64,000 nt of DNA from Acidobacteriaceae bacterium (GTDB lineage: Bacteria > Acidobacteriota > Terriglobia > Terriglobales > Acidobacteriaceae), in NCBI GenBank assembly GCA_030041515.1, contig JASHNS010000081.1:228264-292263 (forward strand), in the 5' to 3' direction. A program made the position numbers and the translations under genes. Each line of letters begins with the position of its first letter. Positions within the stretch are counted from its first letter, which is position 1. The notes under the pieces were generated by a model. That model was not told where the DNA came from. It made no database searches and was given only the letters and a program-made list of their open reading frames with translations. Below, piece by piece: positions 35,575 through 44,502 of this stretch.

Positions 35575-37383
35575 TCAATAGCGGACGAGATAGACCCTGC
35601 CCTTCAGCGTGATCGGACTTTTCTCAGTGGATTGAAACGTCAGCGTGAGCGGCGAGCCGGGAGTTATATCCTTCTGTTGGATTTCTCCGACCGCCCAGGA
35701 GAGCCCTGACCAGATCACCCGATCATAGTTTTCGTGGATCGGCAGCTCGCGCCCACCTTGCGTGGCTTTCAGCAGGAAAACTTTCCCCATCTTCGTTCCG
35801 GTTGGAGGTCCTCCAGCCCAGGTGCGGAGCAACGAGCCGTCCGGCGTGTACTGCTGCATAATGAGCCGCAGATCGCCACCCGGCGGGGCTGGGATGGTGG
35901 CCTGTATGATTCCTTTGCCAATGCTGCTGAAATATGCCGCGACGGGATGGATCGCGCGAGGAATCACAACCTCCTGCTGTACGCCGAAATCGTAAGCCGC
36001 CGCGGCGTATTTGCCGAAGCCGACCATGGCCATCTGTCCCGGACCCAGAGTGATGCTGTCGCCGCCGAGGCGCGGCAGGTAACCCGCGTCGCGGAAGAGC
36101 AGCCGTCCGTTGCCCAGCGGCTTCTGCGCCGGTGAGAGCAACGGAAGGCGAAGCGTCTCGACGCTCTGCGCCGGATTGACAGCCACGTAGACGCTTCCAT
36201 CCGAATCCAGTGCACCGAAGCCGTACGGCTGCACGTCGCCGGGAATGCCCCCGAAGGTGTGGATGCGGCCCTCCGACTGGAGGTGCAAGTAGAGCGACTG
36301 CACGCGCGCAAACCATCGCGCATCCTGCGCCGACATCCGTTCCAGATTGCCGTACGTGGTGTTGATCCAGCCTCCGCGCGCGAGCATCAGGATCAGAGAA
36401 CCCTTCCACTCCGCCAGGCCGCGGCGGTAGATGGTGCCGGTGTCGCCAGGCATGAAGCTGGTGGTGTCGATCCGCTCCAGCGGCACACCTGACTGCTGGT
36501 AGCGGCGGTCCTGGTGATCGCTGTAAATGTCGAGCGTGCGCCAGAAATTCATCTCCGGCACGTCGCCGGGGCGTGGATCGCCGCAGTAGAGCGCGTCGAA
36601 CACTCTGAGCCAGCGCAGGTCGACGGGGTCTTTGAAAGGGAACGGGTACGAAGTCGAATCCATGACGCCGCCGAAGCCATTAAAGGCTTCCAGCACCACG
36701 GAGGGATTCTTGCGCCGGAAAGCGGCCAGCGCGTTCATGAGGGCATCAGAATTACGCCGGATGATCTCCTGCTTCGTCATCGTGGCGGCATCGTGGGGCG
36801 TAGCCGCGGTGAGGTCAGCGAAGTCGAAGAGGAACATGCGGATGCCGCGATCGTGCCAATACTGCAGCGTCCTGATGAAGCCGGGAAGAAAGCCGCCCTC
36901 GAACATCGACATCGCGGTTCCCTGCTGATTGAGTGAATCGCGCCACTGCGGCGCGGCATTCAGGTGCACGAGCGTATTGGTGCTGAACCACAGCCCAGGC
37001 TGGATGCCATTCTCCTGGCATTTCCTGATCCACGCTTCCGGGCCGTTCGGCCAGTTTGGCTTCTTCCAGGTGCGATAGGCGCCGTTGGGGTCGAACCAGA
37101 AGGCGTCCATCACGTAGTAGTCAAAGCGGACGCCGGCCTTTTTCAGGCGCAGCATCTGATCCAGCTCCTTCATGGTCAGCGCTTCGGTCAGCGGCACATT
37201 GTCCGACAACTCGTCGTAAGTCGACCAGTTGTCGTAGACAGAGATGGGATTCGGAAGAGTTGGAGAACCCAGCGCGAAGCGCGAATACGTCTGGGATGCC
37301 TGGCTTTGAGCGTATCCTGCCGGCATGCCGCTTGCCGAAATTGCCAGGACGGCCGCCACTGCGACGAGCCGAATCCTATTCAT
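35575..37383 (-). CDS. Exported GH36/GH-D clan glycoside hydrolase (alpha-galactosidase-like)
   Basis: The 602-residue protein has a signal peptide (MNRIRLVAVAAVLAISASGMPAGYAQ) and a TIM barrel of clan GH-D: KAGVRFDYYVMDAFWFDP, PEAWIRKCQENGIQPGLWFSTNT, IRMFLFDFADL with putative nucleophile Asp187, EAFNGFGG, and RVFDALYCGDPRPGDVP with the candidate acid/base Asp. Two beta domains follow. This pattern is that of alpha-galactosidases, but the N-terminal supersandwich of classical GH36 is missing, so a different specificity is possible. The ATG 37383 overlaps the end of the beta-helix gene by eight bases, indicating coupled expression. Confidence 0.75.
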   Translation of the reverse strand: MNRIRLVAVAAVLAISASGMPAGYAQSQASQTYSRFALGSPTLPNPISVYDNWSTYDELSDNVPLTEALTMKELDQMLRLKKAGVRFDYYVMDAFWFDPNGAYRTWKKPNWPNGPEAWIRKCQENGIQPGLWFSTNTLVHLNAAPQWRDSLNQQGTAMSMFEGGFLPGFIRTLQYWHDRGIRMFLFDFADLTAATPHDAATMTKQEIIRRNSDALMNALAAFRRKNPSVVLEAFNGFGGVMDSTSYPFPFKDPVDLRWLRVFDALYCGDPRPGDVPEMNFWRTLDIYSDHQDRRYQQSGVPLERIDTTSFMPGDTGTIYRRGLAEWKGSLILMLARGGWINTTYGNLERMSAQDARWFARVQSLYLHLQSEGRIHTFGGIPGDVQPYGFGALDSDGSVYVAVNPAQSVETLRLPLLSPAQKPLGNGRLLFRDAGYLPRLGGDSITLGPGQMAMVGFGKYAAAAYDFGVQQEVVIPRAIHPVAAYFSSIGKGIIQATIPAPPGGDLRLIMQQYTPDGSLLRTWAGGPPTGTKMGKVFLLKATQGGRELPIHENYDRVIWSGLSWAVGEIQQKDITPGSPLTLTFQSTEKSPITLKGRVYLVRY

Positions 37384-39211
37384 CGTCACGCGTCCTCGTT
37401 TGGGAATACACCGGTTCGCCCAGCGCCTTCCGCAGAGCGAGGCCAATCTGCACCGGCCCGGCAAAGCCCTGCCATCGGTCGACGACGTCGCCATCCGTGG
37501 AGGCGAGCACCGTCGCATACGTCGTCCCGGCCCTCGAGATTTTCAACTGCATCTCCTGTAAAGCCAGGTCCGCAATGTCGTTGTGAAATGCTGGCGAATT
37601 GAAGATCGATGGATCCGGAGAGGTCAAATTGAGGATCACCCTTAACCCGAGCGCATGGTATTGCTGTGCGAAGCTACGCAGGACGACGAGCTGCCGCAGG
37701 GCGGCGTCGTTGATCCAGCCATGACGGTCGAGCGCCACCGGCACCACACATTTCAGCGACCACTGCCTTCCGCTCCTGCCGGGCACGCGCGCCGCAAAGG
37801 GCCACTGCGTGAGGGGCAGTGTCTGGAGACTGCCGCTATCAGCCCGATGCGTCGCCGACCCACGATCGCTGAGGCTATGGAAATCAGTTGACCCGATGCG
37901 CAACGTTGGAAACGGCTTCCCCGGGACGCCGCTGAAGTACCGGTATCGGTTGTTTAGGAGTGCCAGGGCCGCATTGCTGCTCACCATCCAGGCAGCGGTG
38001 GAATCGATGGTGTTTTCTCTGAACGCCGCGGTGCCTGGCGCGAGGTCGGCCTCGTTCAGCAGCGCCGGCGCATTTTCAAAGGGGTTCCAGTAAACAGCGT
38101 TGTTTTCGATCGTGAGCCCGTCAATCGAGCCGCCATTCCATGTCAGCACGAAGATCGCGCCCTGATATTTTGCCATGCGCGGGCTGCGGCCGTTGTTGAT
38201 GCACAGATTGCCCCGCACCACGCTTTGGCGGGTGACGAATCCGGCCCCGAAGACGGCGACGCAATACCCCTGCGTGTCATGCGCGTAATTGTCGATCACA
38301 GAATTCTTCGTGTTGCCGTAGTCGATGTCGTACGCCCCGCCATCCACGCCCGGACTATCCGTCAGATAGGCCTCGTTGTTCTCGACGGTGCAGTCGTCGC
38401 ACATCCAGGTCCAGATCGCATTCGGTGTGCCGATGGTCTGGGTGTCCTGCATGCCCGTATTCCACGCCACGCTCGAGTCAATGCGGCCGTGGCGGACGCG
38501 GAAAAGCACGATGCCGTCGCCCTGGACGTCATGAATGACGGAGTTGCGAATCTCGGCGTTTTCGCTCCAGTCGCTCTCCGGTGGATAGCCCAGATCTCCT
38601 CCGCCGATCAGAATGCCGACCCACTGATTTGTGTTCCAGGCCGTAACGCCATCGACCAGCACGCCGTCGAAGTGCGAATCCTCGCTGCTCGGCGTGATGG
38701 CGACGAGGCCGCTCTCCTTGTGTTTGAGCGCGCCGCCCATCACGTCGTGGACGGCCAGATCGGTCAAATGGATGTGGTGCAGCACGCCGTGGCTGCCGCT
38801 GATGTACACGCCGTAGGTGTTCGCTCCTGAGAGATCCAGCGCGTCGATGTCCCAGTATTCCTGGTTGAAGAGGCGCAGCACCTCCTCGGCAGACGGGGGC
38901 GCGACGATCTTTGGACGCGCCCCAGTCCCCCACGCTGTGAGGCGAATCGGCAGCCCCGTCGCGCCGGATCCATGCGGCGCGAGGGTGCCGTGGCAGGTGG
39001 TGCCGCGCCGCAGCGCGATCGTGTCGCCCGGCTGGAAGAGGCGGGTGTTGACCGCTGTCAGGCTATTCCAGGGCGACGACGCAGACCGTCCGTCGCCGTT
39101 TGCGGCGGCGCTGCAATCGATGTAGAAATGAGCCCCGATGGTTTGGGCTCGGGCCAGGGGGCGGGCCCCCAGGACCAGCAGGGCTCCCAGTACAACAAAT
39201 ACTCCGCGCAA
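37376..39211 (-). CDS. Secreted right-handed beta-helix protein
   Basis: A 611-residue secreted protein. After a signal peptide (RGVFVVLGALLVLGARPLARAQ) comes YIDCSAAANGDGRSASSPWNSLTAVN, the typical opening of pectate-lyase-like beta-helix proteins, and many turns such as AEIRNSVIHDVQGDGIVLF, CTVENNEAYLT, NSVIDNYAHDTQGYCVAVFG and LTIENNAVYWNP. Such folds are used by polysaccharide lyases and glycoside hydrolases; no catalytic triad can be assigned by eye. TTG 39211 has GAGGGAA upstream and gives a proper signal; the frame continues upstream into the end of the TonB receptor gene without a better start. Confidence 0.75.
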   Translation of the reverse strand: MRGVFVVLGALLVLGARPLARAQTIGAHFYIDCSAAANGDGRSASSPWNSLTAVNTRLFQPGDTIALRRGTTCHGTLAPHGSGATGLPIRLTAWGTGARPKIVAPPSAEEVLRLFNQEYWDIDALDLSGANTYGVYISGSHGVLHHIHLTDLAVHDVMGGALKHKESGLVAITPSSEDSHFDGVLVDGVTAWNTNQWVGILIGGGDLGYPPESDWSENAEIRNSVIHDVQGDGIVLFRVRHGRIDSSVAWNTGMQDTQTIGTPNAIWTWMCDDCTVENNEAYLTDSPGVDGGAYDIDYGNTKNSVIDNYAHDTQGYCVAVFGAGFVTRQSVVRGNLCINNGRSPRMAKYQGAIFVLTWNGGSIDGLTIENNAVYWNPFENAPALLNEADLAPGTAAFRENTIDSTAAWMVSSNAALALLNNRYRYFSGVPGKPFPTLRIGSTDFHSLSDRGSATHRADSGSLQTLPLTQWPFAARVPGRSGRQWSLKCVVPVALDRHGWINDAALRQLVVLRSFAQQYHALGLRVILNLTSPDPSIFNSPAFHNDIADLALQEMQLKISRAGTTYATVLASTDGDVVDRWQGFAGPVQIGLALRKALGEPVYSQTRTRDDE

Positions 39212-39251
39212 GATTCCCTCGCTGTGGTGCGCTCTGCATCGCTGTTTCGGG

Positions 39252-39287
39252 CGAACAGAAAAGACAGGGCGGGAGTCAGTCCCGCCC
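39252..39287 (-). terminator. Hairpin terminator after the TonB receptor gene
   Basis: Arms GGGCGGGA (39267-39274) and TCCCGCCC (39280-39287) with a five-base loop. Read on the minus strand it is followed by TGTCTTTTCTGTT, giving an intrinsic-terminator look. It lies between the receptor stop and the beta-helix gene, so it would attenuate rather than abolish read-through if the genes form one unit. Confidence 0.6.
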
Positions 39288-39320
39288 CTCAATTGAACCG
39301 GGCTTGCATGCCGCAGCAAA

Positions 39321-42300
39321 TCAGAAGTCCAGGCGGATGGCGAACTGGCCCGTCCGAGGGTTCTCCAGCACGCCGTTGATTTCTCCGAAGTTGCTGGACC
39401 CAATCGCGGAAGTTGAACCGGCACAACCCTGAATGTAGTAATAGTGCCGGTTCAGGAGGTTGTAGAAGTCCGCGCGGAACGAGAGCACATATTTCTTTTC
39501 GTGACCCACGGGTTCGTTGCGGAGCAACGTGGCATTCTCGTTGGCCTGACCCGGGCAGCGCAGCCGTGACGTATTCGGCTCAGGCGGCAGATAGCCGATG
39601 GCGGGAGTAACAGCGACGGTGGTGGGCATGTAGAAGTCCTGCGGCGGGACGATGCCGCTGGATCCGACGGGAACATAGTGGCGCGGGTTGGAAGGACCGC
39701 GGTAATTGCCAAGAGTGAACTGCGGGTAAATGTCGCCCCACAGCGGCCAGTAGGGGTTGTAGGCGCCGACCGCAAAGGGCTGGCCGGTGTAATAGTCGAC
39801 GACGCCGGCGAGCGTCCATCCGCCGACGACCTGGCGGACGACGGGGCTCGCATCGCTGAGCCAGTGCTGCCCTCGGCCGAAGGGAAGCTGGTAGCTGACG
39901 AAGCCTTTGACGACGTTGGCGAGATCGTAGCCGGAGAGGCCGTGGGCGGCCGCATGCATGTCCTGGAAATTCTCCACGCCGGTGTAGAAGCTGTTGCCCT
40001 GGTCCTGCTCCGCCGTGTAGGAATCGCCTTCCGTGCGCGACCAGTCGTAGCTCATGTCCATGGTCAGGCCGGCACCGGTACGCTTCACCACGTCCACCAC
40101 CATCGAGTCATAGAAGCTCTGCCCTAACGGCAAGCCGATATAGGTCAAATTGGGGTAGTACCAGTAGGCGACCTCGGCAGCTGCCATCTGGGGCAGGGGC
40201 GCCGTAGCTGCCAAAGCCGGGGCACAGAAGTTTGGATACGGGAGATTCACGCCATACGCCGGCGCGTAACAGGCGTAATCGTTGTACGCATTCATCCCTG
40301 GATTGGCATTAACCAGGCTGAAGAAGGTATTGGGGTTGGTTTCGTTCCAGGCCAGGGAGGTATCCGTGAGATGATGCCCGCGGTTGCCGACGTAGGAGAT
40401 TTCGAGGCGGGTGTTCGGAGTCAGTTCCTGCTGGACTCCGATATTGAAGGCCTCGCTGTACCCCAGGCGCAGCGCCTGAGGATCCACTTCGACCGGGAAC
40501 GGATACATCGTGGAGGGGTCAGTCGCCAGCGTGGCCTTAGTGAAGACGCCGGGATAAACTCCCGCCCCATTGGCGCCGTCCCAACTGAAGTTTCGTGCGG
40601 AATTCGATCCCAGCTGCGGCGCAAATCCGTCAGGGACGCCGTTAAAGAAGGTGACGCCCACCGGATTGAAGATGATTCCATAGGAAGCGCGGAAAACAAC
40701 CTTCGGCTCCAGCTGCCAGGCAATACCGAGCGTAGGGCCGAAGTTCTTCCAGTATTCATCCTTCTCAAAGCTGTCGCTGCTGCTTTTCGCGAAGACCAGC
40801 GAGCCCGGCAGGTTGGCTCCGTAAACGGACGCCAGTTGTGGATCAACAGCAGTAGGATCGAAATTCGCCCAGTTGCCGTTCTTCTCATGGAAGCGAGTAT
40901 TGTAAGTCCACCGCAGGCCCAGGTTCACCGTCAACTTCGGTGTCATCTTGTAACTATCCTGCGCGAAGAGGTCGATGTTTTTCTGCCGCCCGTAAAGGTT
41001 ATAGGGAACCGTATCCGTCGCGGAGTTGACCAGACCGAGTTCTTCGGTCGCAAACCCAAAGCCGTCATAACCCGCGCCCGCGCAGGCCCACTGGCTGCCG
41101 CAGGATGTCGGATTCCAGATGAAATTGAAGGTATAAGCGCCGGAACCCGAGCGGCTGTCTACCTCATGCGCCACGAAGTCCCCTCCGAAAGTCAGTGAGT
41201 GACGCCCTTTGCTCCATGTCACCGTATCGCCGGTGGTGATGACAGCGCCGCCGACGTCACCCTGCCAGGTGTTGCCGATATAGGTTTCACTGTCCGCACC
41301 CAGAATGGAATTATCGCTGAAAGAGATTTCAGGAAATGTGTTGGCTCCGGTGCTGCCGAAGCCGGTCTGGCTGTTCCAGTCTCCGGGATTGGCGGGTGCG
41401 CTGCCGTTATCGTCGTAGGCATCGGTGAAGTTGAGGACGTTCAGCACGTTCGGGCCGAAAGTGTGAGACTCGCTCAGGCGCCACTGTTGTTGCGTGTATT
41501 TCTGGATGCGCGCATTCGAAAGTGGGCCGCCTGTTGTCGTACCGGCCTCCCAAACGCCGCCACCATCGTCCAGGGTGCGAGGCTTGTGGTCATAAATCCA
41601 CGATCCGGAGAGATGGTCGCGCTGTGTGAGCACGTGGTCGAGCTTGACGACGTACCACGTGGGCGTTTGGCTGGGCGTGTTGGCGAGCAGTGTGCGTTCG
41701 TTATCCGTCAATGAGCCATTTTCCGGCTGGTAATTCGCGTAAAACGCGTTCACTTTTTTGGCGACCGGGCTGATGCTGCCGGCGGGAATGATGTTGCCGG
41801 TGAACTGATCGCCGGTCGCCGGGTCGTAGATCATGCCCTGCTGCGCCTGGATGGGCTGTCCAGCGTCGTTCTGGACCATGATGGGCGTGCCGGCGCCGTT
41901 GAAGGAAGCGCAGGTTCCGACGGTGCCGCCCTCCGTGCAGAGGGACGGCCCGAGGAGAGCGCTGAAGTTGCCCTGGAGGAAAGCGGGGATGGGCACGGTG
42001 GCCCCTCCGCTGTTGAGGTTGAAATCGGTGGACTGATAACGCTCGAAGGTGCCGAAGAAGAAGGTCCGGTTCTTGTGGACGGGTCCGCCCAGGCTGAAGC
42101 CATAATCCCAGGCGCGTTGCTCGGCCTTGGGGAAGCCGTAATAATCGTTGGTCCAGGTATTAGCATCGAGCAGTTCGTTATCGCCATAGAGGAACGCCGA
42201 ACCGTGCAGCGCATTGGTGCCTGACTTGAGGTTGAAGGCCATCAGGCCGCCGCCTGTGATCGCGCTTTCCGCATCAAGGCCGCTGGTGGTCGCCTGGACT

Positions 42301-42962
42301 TCCTGCACGGCTTCCATGCTGGGGCCGCCGTCCATCGAGTCGCCGCGAATGTTGGAGGTGCCCGAGGTGCCGTCCAGCGTGTAGTCCTTGGTGAACCACT
42401 GGCCGCCGTTGACGACTGCTCCGTAAGGTGAGCTGATGACCGAATAGCCGGGCGTAATGGCCACCGCGAAGTCCTCAACAAACCGGCCGCCGCCGTAGAC
42501 ATCCAGGGGGAGATCCTGGACCACGGAGGCCTGCATATTGGTTCCCACCGACGCCGTATCCTTATCCAGCAGCGGTCCCTTGCCGGTGACGGTCACTGTG
42601 GTGCTGACGGAACCGACCTTCATGACGGCGTCGATGCGGGCGACCTCAGTGGAAATGAGCGTGATCGCCTGGTGTCGCAGAGTGTCAAAGCCGCTTCTCT
42701 CGAAAGTGACAGAGTATTGACCCGGAAAGAGGTTGGGTACGACGTAAATGCCGTCCCCATTGGAAACGGACTTCGTCGCTACGTTCGTGCCGAGGTTGAT
42801 CGCGGTCACGGATACGCCGGGAACCACAGCGCCTGTGGAATCGGTCACCGTTCCGGTGATGGTGGCGCGGTTTGCCTGCGCCCCCGCCCGAGACACGGCA
42901 AACAAAATCAGAAGCATGGATACTGCGTACAGGCCAAAGCACTTCAGAAAGCAGCTTTTCAT
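39321..42962 (-). CDS. TonB-dependent receptor, Oar-like with N-terminal carboxypeptidase-regulatory domain
   Basis: A 1213-residue outer-membrane receptor. Signal peptide (CFGLYAVSMLLILFAVSRAGAQ), carboxypeptidase-regulatory domain (ATITGTVTDSTGAVVPGVSVTAINL..GIYVVPNLFPGQYSVTFERSGF), plug (NMQASVVQDLPLDVYGGGRFVEDF, TTSGLDAESAITGGGLMAFNLKSGTNALHGSAFLYG) and barrel ending GQFAIRLDF. The ATG 42962 is set by GGGAGGAAGAG immediately upstream. It is downstream of a LacI regulator and SGNH esterase and upstream of beta-helix and GH36-like genes on the same strand, so a role in glycan uptake is inferred. A LacI-type palindrome lies about 230 bases upstream. Confidence 0.9.
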   Translation of the reverse strand: MKSCFLKCFGLYAVSMLLILFAVSRAGAQANRATITGTVTDSTGAVVPGVSVTAINLGTNVATKSVSNGDGIYVVPNLFPGQYSVTFERSGFDTLRHQAITLISTEVARIDAVMKVGSVSTTVTVTGKGPLLDKDTASVGTNMQASVVQDLPLDVYGGGRFVEDFAVAITPGYSVISSPYGAVVNGGQWFTKDYTLDGTSGTSNIRGDSMDGGPSMEAVQEVQATTSGLDAESAITGGGLMAFNLKSGTNALHGSAFLYGDNELLDANTWTNDYYGFPKAEQRAWDYGFSLGGPVHKNRTFFFGTFERYQSTDFNLNSGGATVPIPAFLQGNFSALLGPSLCTEGGTVGTCASFNGAGTPIMVQNDAGQPIQAQQGMIYDPATGDQFTGNIIPAGSISPVAKKVNAFYANYQPENGSLTDNERTLLANTPSQTPTWYVVKLDHVLTQRDHLSGSWIYDHKPRTLDDGGGVWEAGTTTGGPLSNARIQKYTQQQWRLSESHTFGPNVLNVLNFTDAYDDNGSAPANPGDWNSQTGFGSTGANTFPEISFSDNSILGADSETYIGNTWQGDVGGAVITTGDTVTWSKGRHSLTFGGDFVAHEVDSRSGSGAYTFNFIWNPTSCGSQWACAGAGYDGFGFATEELGLVNSATDTVPYNLYGRQKNIDLFAQDSYKMTPKLTVNLGLRWTYNTRFHEKNGNWANFDPTAVDPQLASVYGANLPGSLVFAKSSSDSFEKDEYWKNFGPTLGIAWQLEPKVVFRASYGIIFNPVGVTFFNGVPDGFAPQLGSNSARNFSWDGANGAGVYPGVFTKATLATDPSTMYPFPVEVDPQALRLGYSEAFNIGVQQELTPNTRLEISYVGNRGHHLTDTSLAWNETNPNTFFSLVNANPGMNAYNDYACYAPAYGVNLPYPNFCAPALAATAPLPQMAAAEVAYWYYPNLTYIGLPLGQSFYDSMVVDVVKRTGAGLTMDMSYDWSRTEGDSYTAEQDQGNSFYTGVENFQDMHAAAHGLSGYDLANVVKGFVSYQLPFGRGQHWLSDASPVVRQVVGGWTLAGVVDYYTGQPFAVGAYNPYWPLWGDIYPQFTLGNYRGPSNPRHYVPVGSSGIVPPQDFYMPTTVAVTPAIGYLPPEPNTSRLRCPGQANENATLLRNEPVGHEKKYVLSFRADFYNLLNRHYYYIQGCAGSTSAIGSSNFGEINGVLENPRTGQFAIRLDF

Positions 42963-43192
42963 CTCTTCCTCCCTGCGAAGCCGGCGCTGCACCGGTTTCA
43001 GCGGCTCACTCGGGTGGAATTTGGGTGCTTTGAAGTAAACGAATACCCGAGCATCGACCACGCTATTCCCGGCATGCGGCATTGTCAAGAATAATTGCGC
43101 TCGCCCTTAATCTTTCGGCACCAGGCTTAATAGGTTAGCTCCTCGGGCATTCGCGAAGCCTGTTCTTTCATCGCCACAGTGCGATACCTAAA

Positions 43193-43208
43193 AGTAAACG
43201 TTTTTACG
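43193..43208. promoter_or_regulatory. LacI-type operator candidate upstream of TonB receptor
   Basis: Near-palindrome GTAAACGTTTTTAC (43194-43207) at the very end of the SGNH gene, about 230 bases before the TonB receptor start. It matches the two palindromes upstream of the lacI gene and the general A-x-CG-x-T core of LacI-family operators. Confidence 0.55.
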
Positions 43209-44490
43209 GAGTCTTTCCAGCAAGGGTATTGGCAACTCTGCTGAGCACGTAGTGATGAGGCTTCAGAGTCAGAACTGTCCCTGCCTTTTGGTCGAACTCC
43301 TTCTCGCCTGCCCGGAGAACGCTTTCGCCTTGAGCCGCGTCGGGGACATGGGTTTCCGCCATCAGAATGAAGGCCGCATCTTCCAGGCTGGAGCGCTGCG
43401 CCAGTGCGTCGTCGTAATCTCTGGCCTGTTGCCACATGGGCGTCTCCAGCAGCGCCAGATTCACGCCTGTGCCCAGCTGGCTGGAAGAGAAGCGGCCGGC
43501 CGCTTTTCCATCGATGCTCAGCTCATATTCCCCGGCGCTGAGACCGTTGACGCGCAGTACTTCCTGGTCCCAGTTCGCCAGATCGCTGACCCGGAGCACG
43601 AAATTCATCAATGGATTATCGAGGTTGAAGGGCAGCGGGAGAGCCTGATCCAGTTGATCCCACGATAGCCGATGGTGCAGGTTGGAAACTCCGCTCACCT
43701 GGGTGCGCTCGCTTTCCGTCACGCTCGAATTCGTGGAATCGATCGCCACCTCGCTCACCACCGGGTTGATGTGCCATGCCTTCATCACCGCTTCCGCCAT
43801 CACCCAGTGAAGCGGCTCAGAGGGATGAATGCGCTCGGGCACGAGCATCGTCGCCAGGGAAGGGTCGGCGGTTTTGGCCTGCTCCAGGAGATACTCCACC
43901 GGGTCGTAGACGTCCACATACGGCAGGCCTTCACTGCGCGCCAGCGCCGGAGTCGCCCTCGCATTCTGCTCCGTCGTCGCCATATAGCCGGCAAACTGCG
44001 TGCCATGGGTGATCTCGTCGTAGGGCGTGTTCTCCAGCAGAGTGATCCGCGCCCCCGGAGCTGCGGTGCGCAGCAGATCCAGCAGCTTGCGGTAGCCGTC
44101 CTGATAGGCTGCGAAGATCGTGGGGTCGGGAGGCGTGTAGTCTCCGTCGTTCATCCCCAGCATGACCGTGATAACGGTCGGGTGAAAGGGCTGCACATCG
44201 CGCGCAACACGCGTCGCGGCATCGCCCGCGAACCCTCCGCTCACCTTATCGCCGGGAACACCGGCATTCTCGTACGCCACATCAAGCGTCGGGTAGCGCG
44301 TCGCGACAAAATCCTGAACGTCGCGCGTGTAGAACCGCTGGGCTGTGATGCTGTCGCCATAAAACGCGACCCGGTCGCCGCTATGCAGATAAAAATCCTG
44401 CCCCTGAAGCGGAGTGCCTCCAGCAGCCAGCGCCACACACGCGACAAACAAAGGCCCGCGCAGATATTTCGAGCTTCCCGGAAAACGCAT
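43204..44490 (-). CDS. SGNH/GDSL-family hydrolase, secreted
   Basis: The 428-residue product has a signal peptide (GPLFVACVALAAGGTPLQGQ), then an SGNH domain: block I GDSIT with Ser47, block II Gly in GVPGDKVSGG, block III GMND and block V ERIHPS with the catalytic His. Block V normally reads DxxH; here the acidic residue is Glu. Such enzymes are often carbohydrate esterases (acetyl-xylan or rhamnogalacturonan acetylesterase type). Residues about 250-428 form a further domain of unknown role. The start lies 12 bases after the lacI stop, so the two form an operon. Confidence 0.82.
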   Translation of the reverse strand: MRFPGSSKYLRGPLFVACVALAAGGTPLQGQDFYLHSGDRVAFYGDSITAQRFYTRDVQDFVATRYPTLDVAYENAGVPGDKVSGGFAGDAATRVARDVQPFHPTVITVMLGMNDGDYTPPDPTIFAAYQDGYRKLLDLLRTAAPGARITLLENTPYDEITHGTQFAGYMATTEQNARATPALARSEGLPYVDVYDPVEYLLEQAKTADPSLATMLVPERIHPSEPLHWVMAEAVMKAWHINPVVSEVAIDSTNSSVTESERTQVSGVSNLHHRLSWDQLDQALPLPFNLDNPLMNFVLRVSDLANWDQEVLRVNGLSAGEYELSIDGKAAGRFSSSQLGTGVNLALLETPMWQQARDYDDALAQRSSLEDAAFILMAETHVPDAAQGESVLRAGEKEFDQKAGTVLTLKPHHYVLSRVANTLAGKTP

Positions 44491-44502
44491 GATGGAGATT
44501 CC

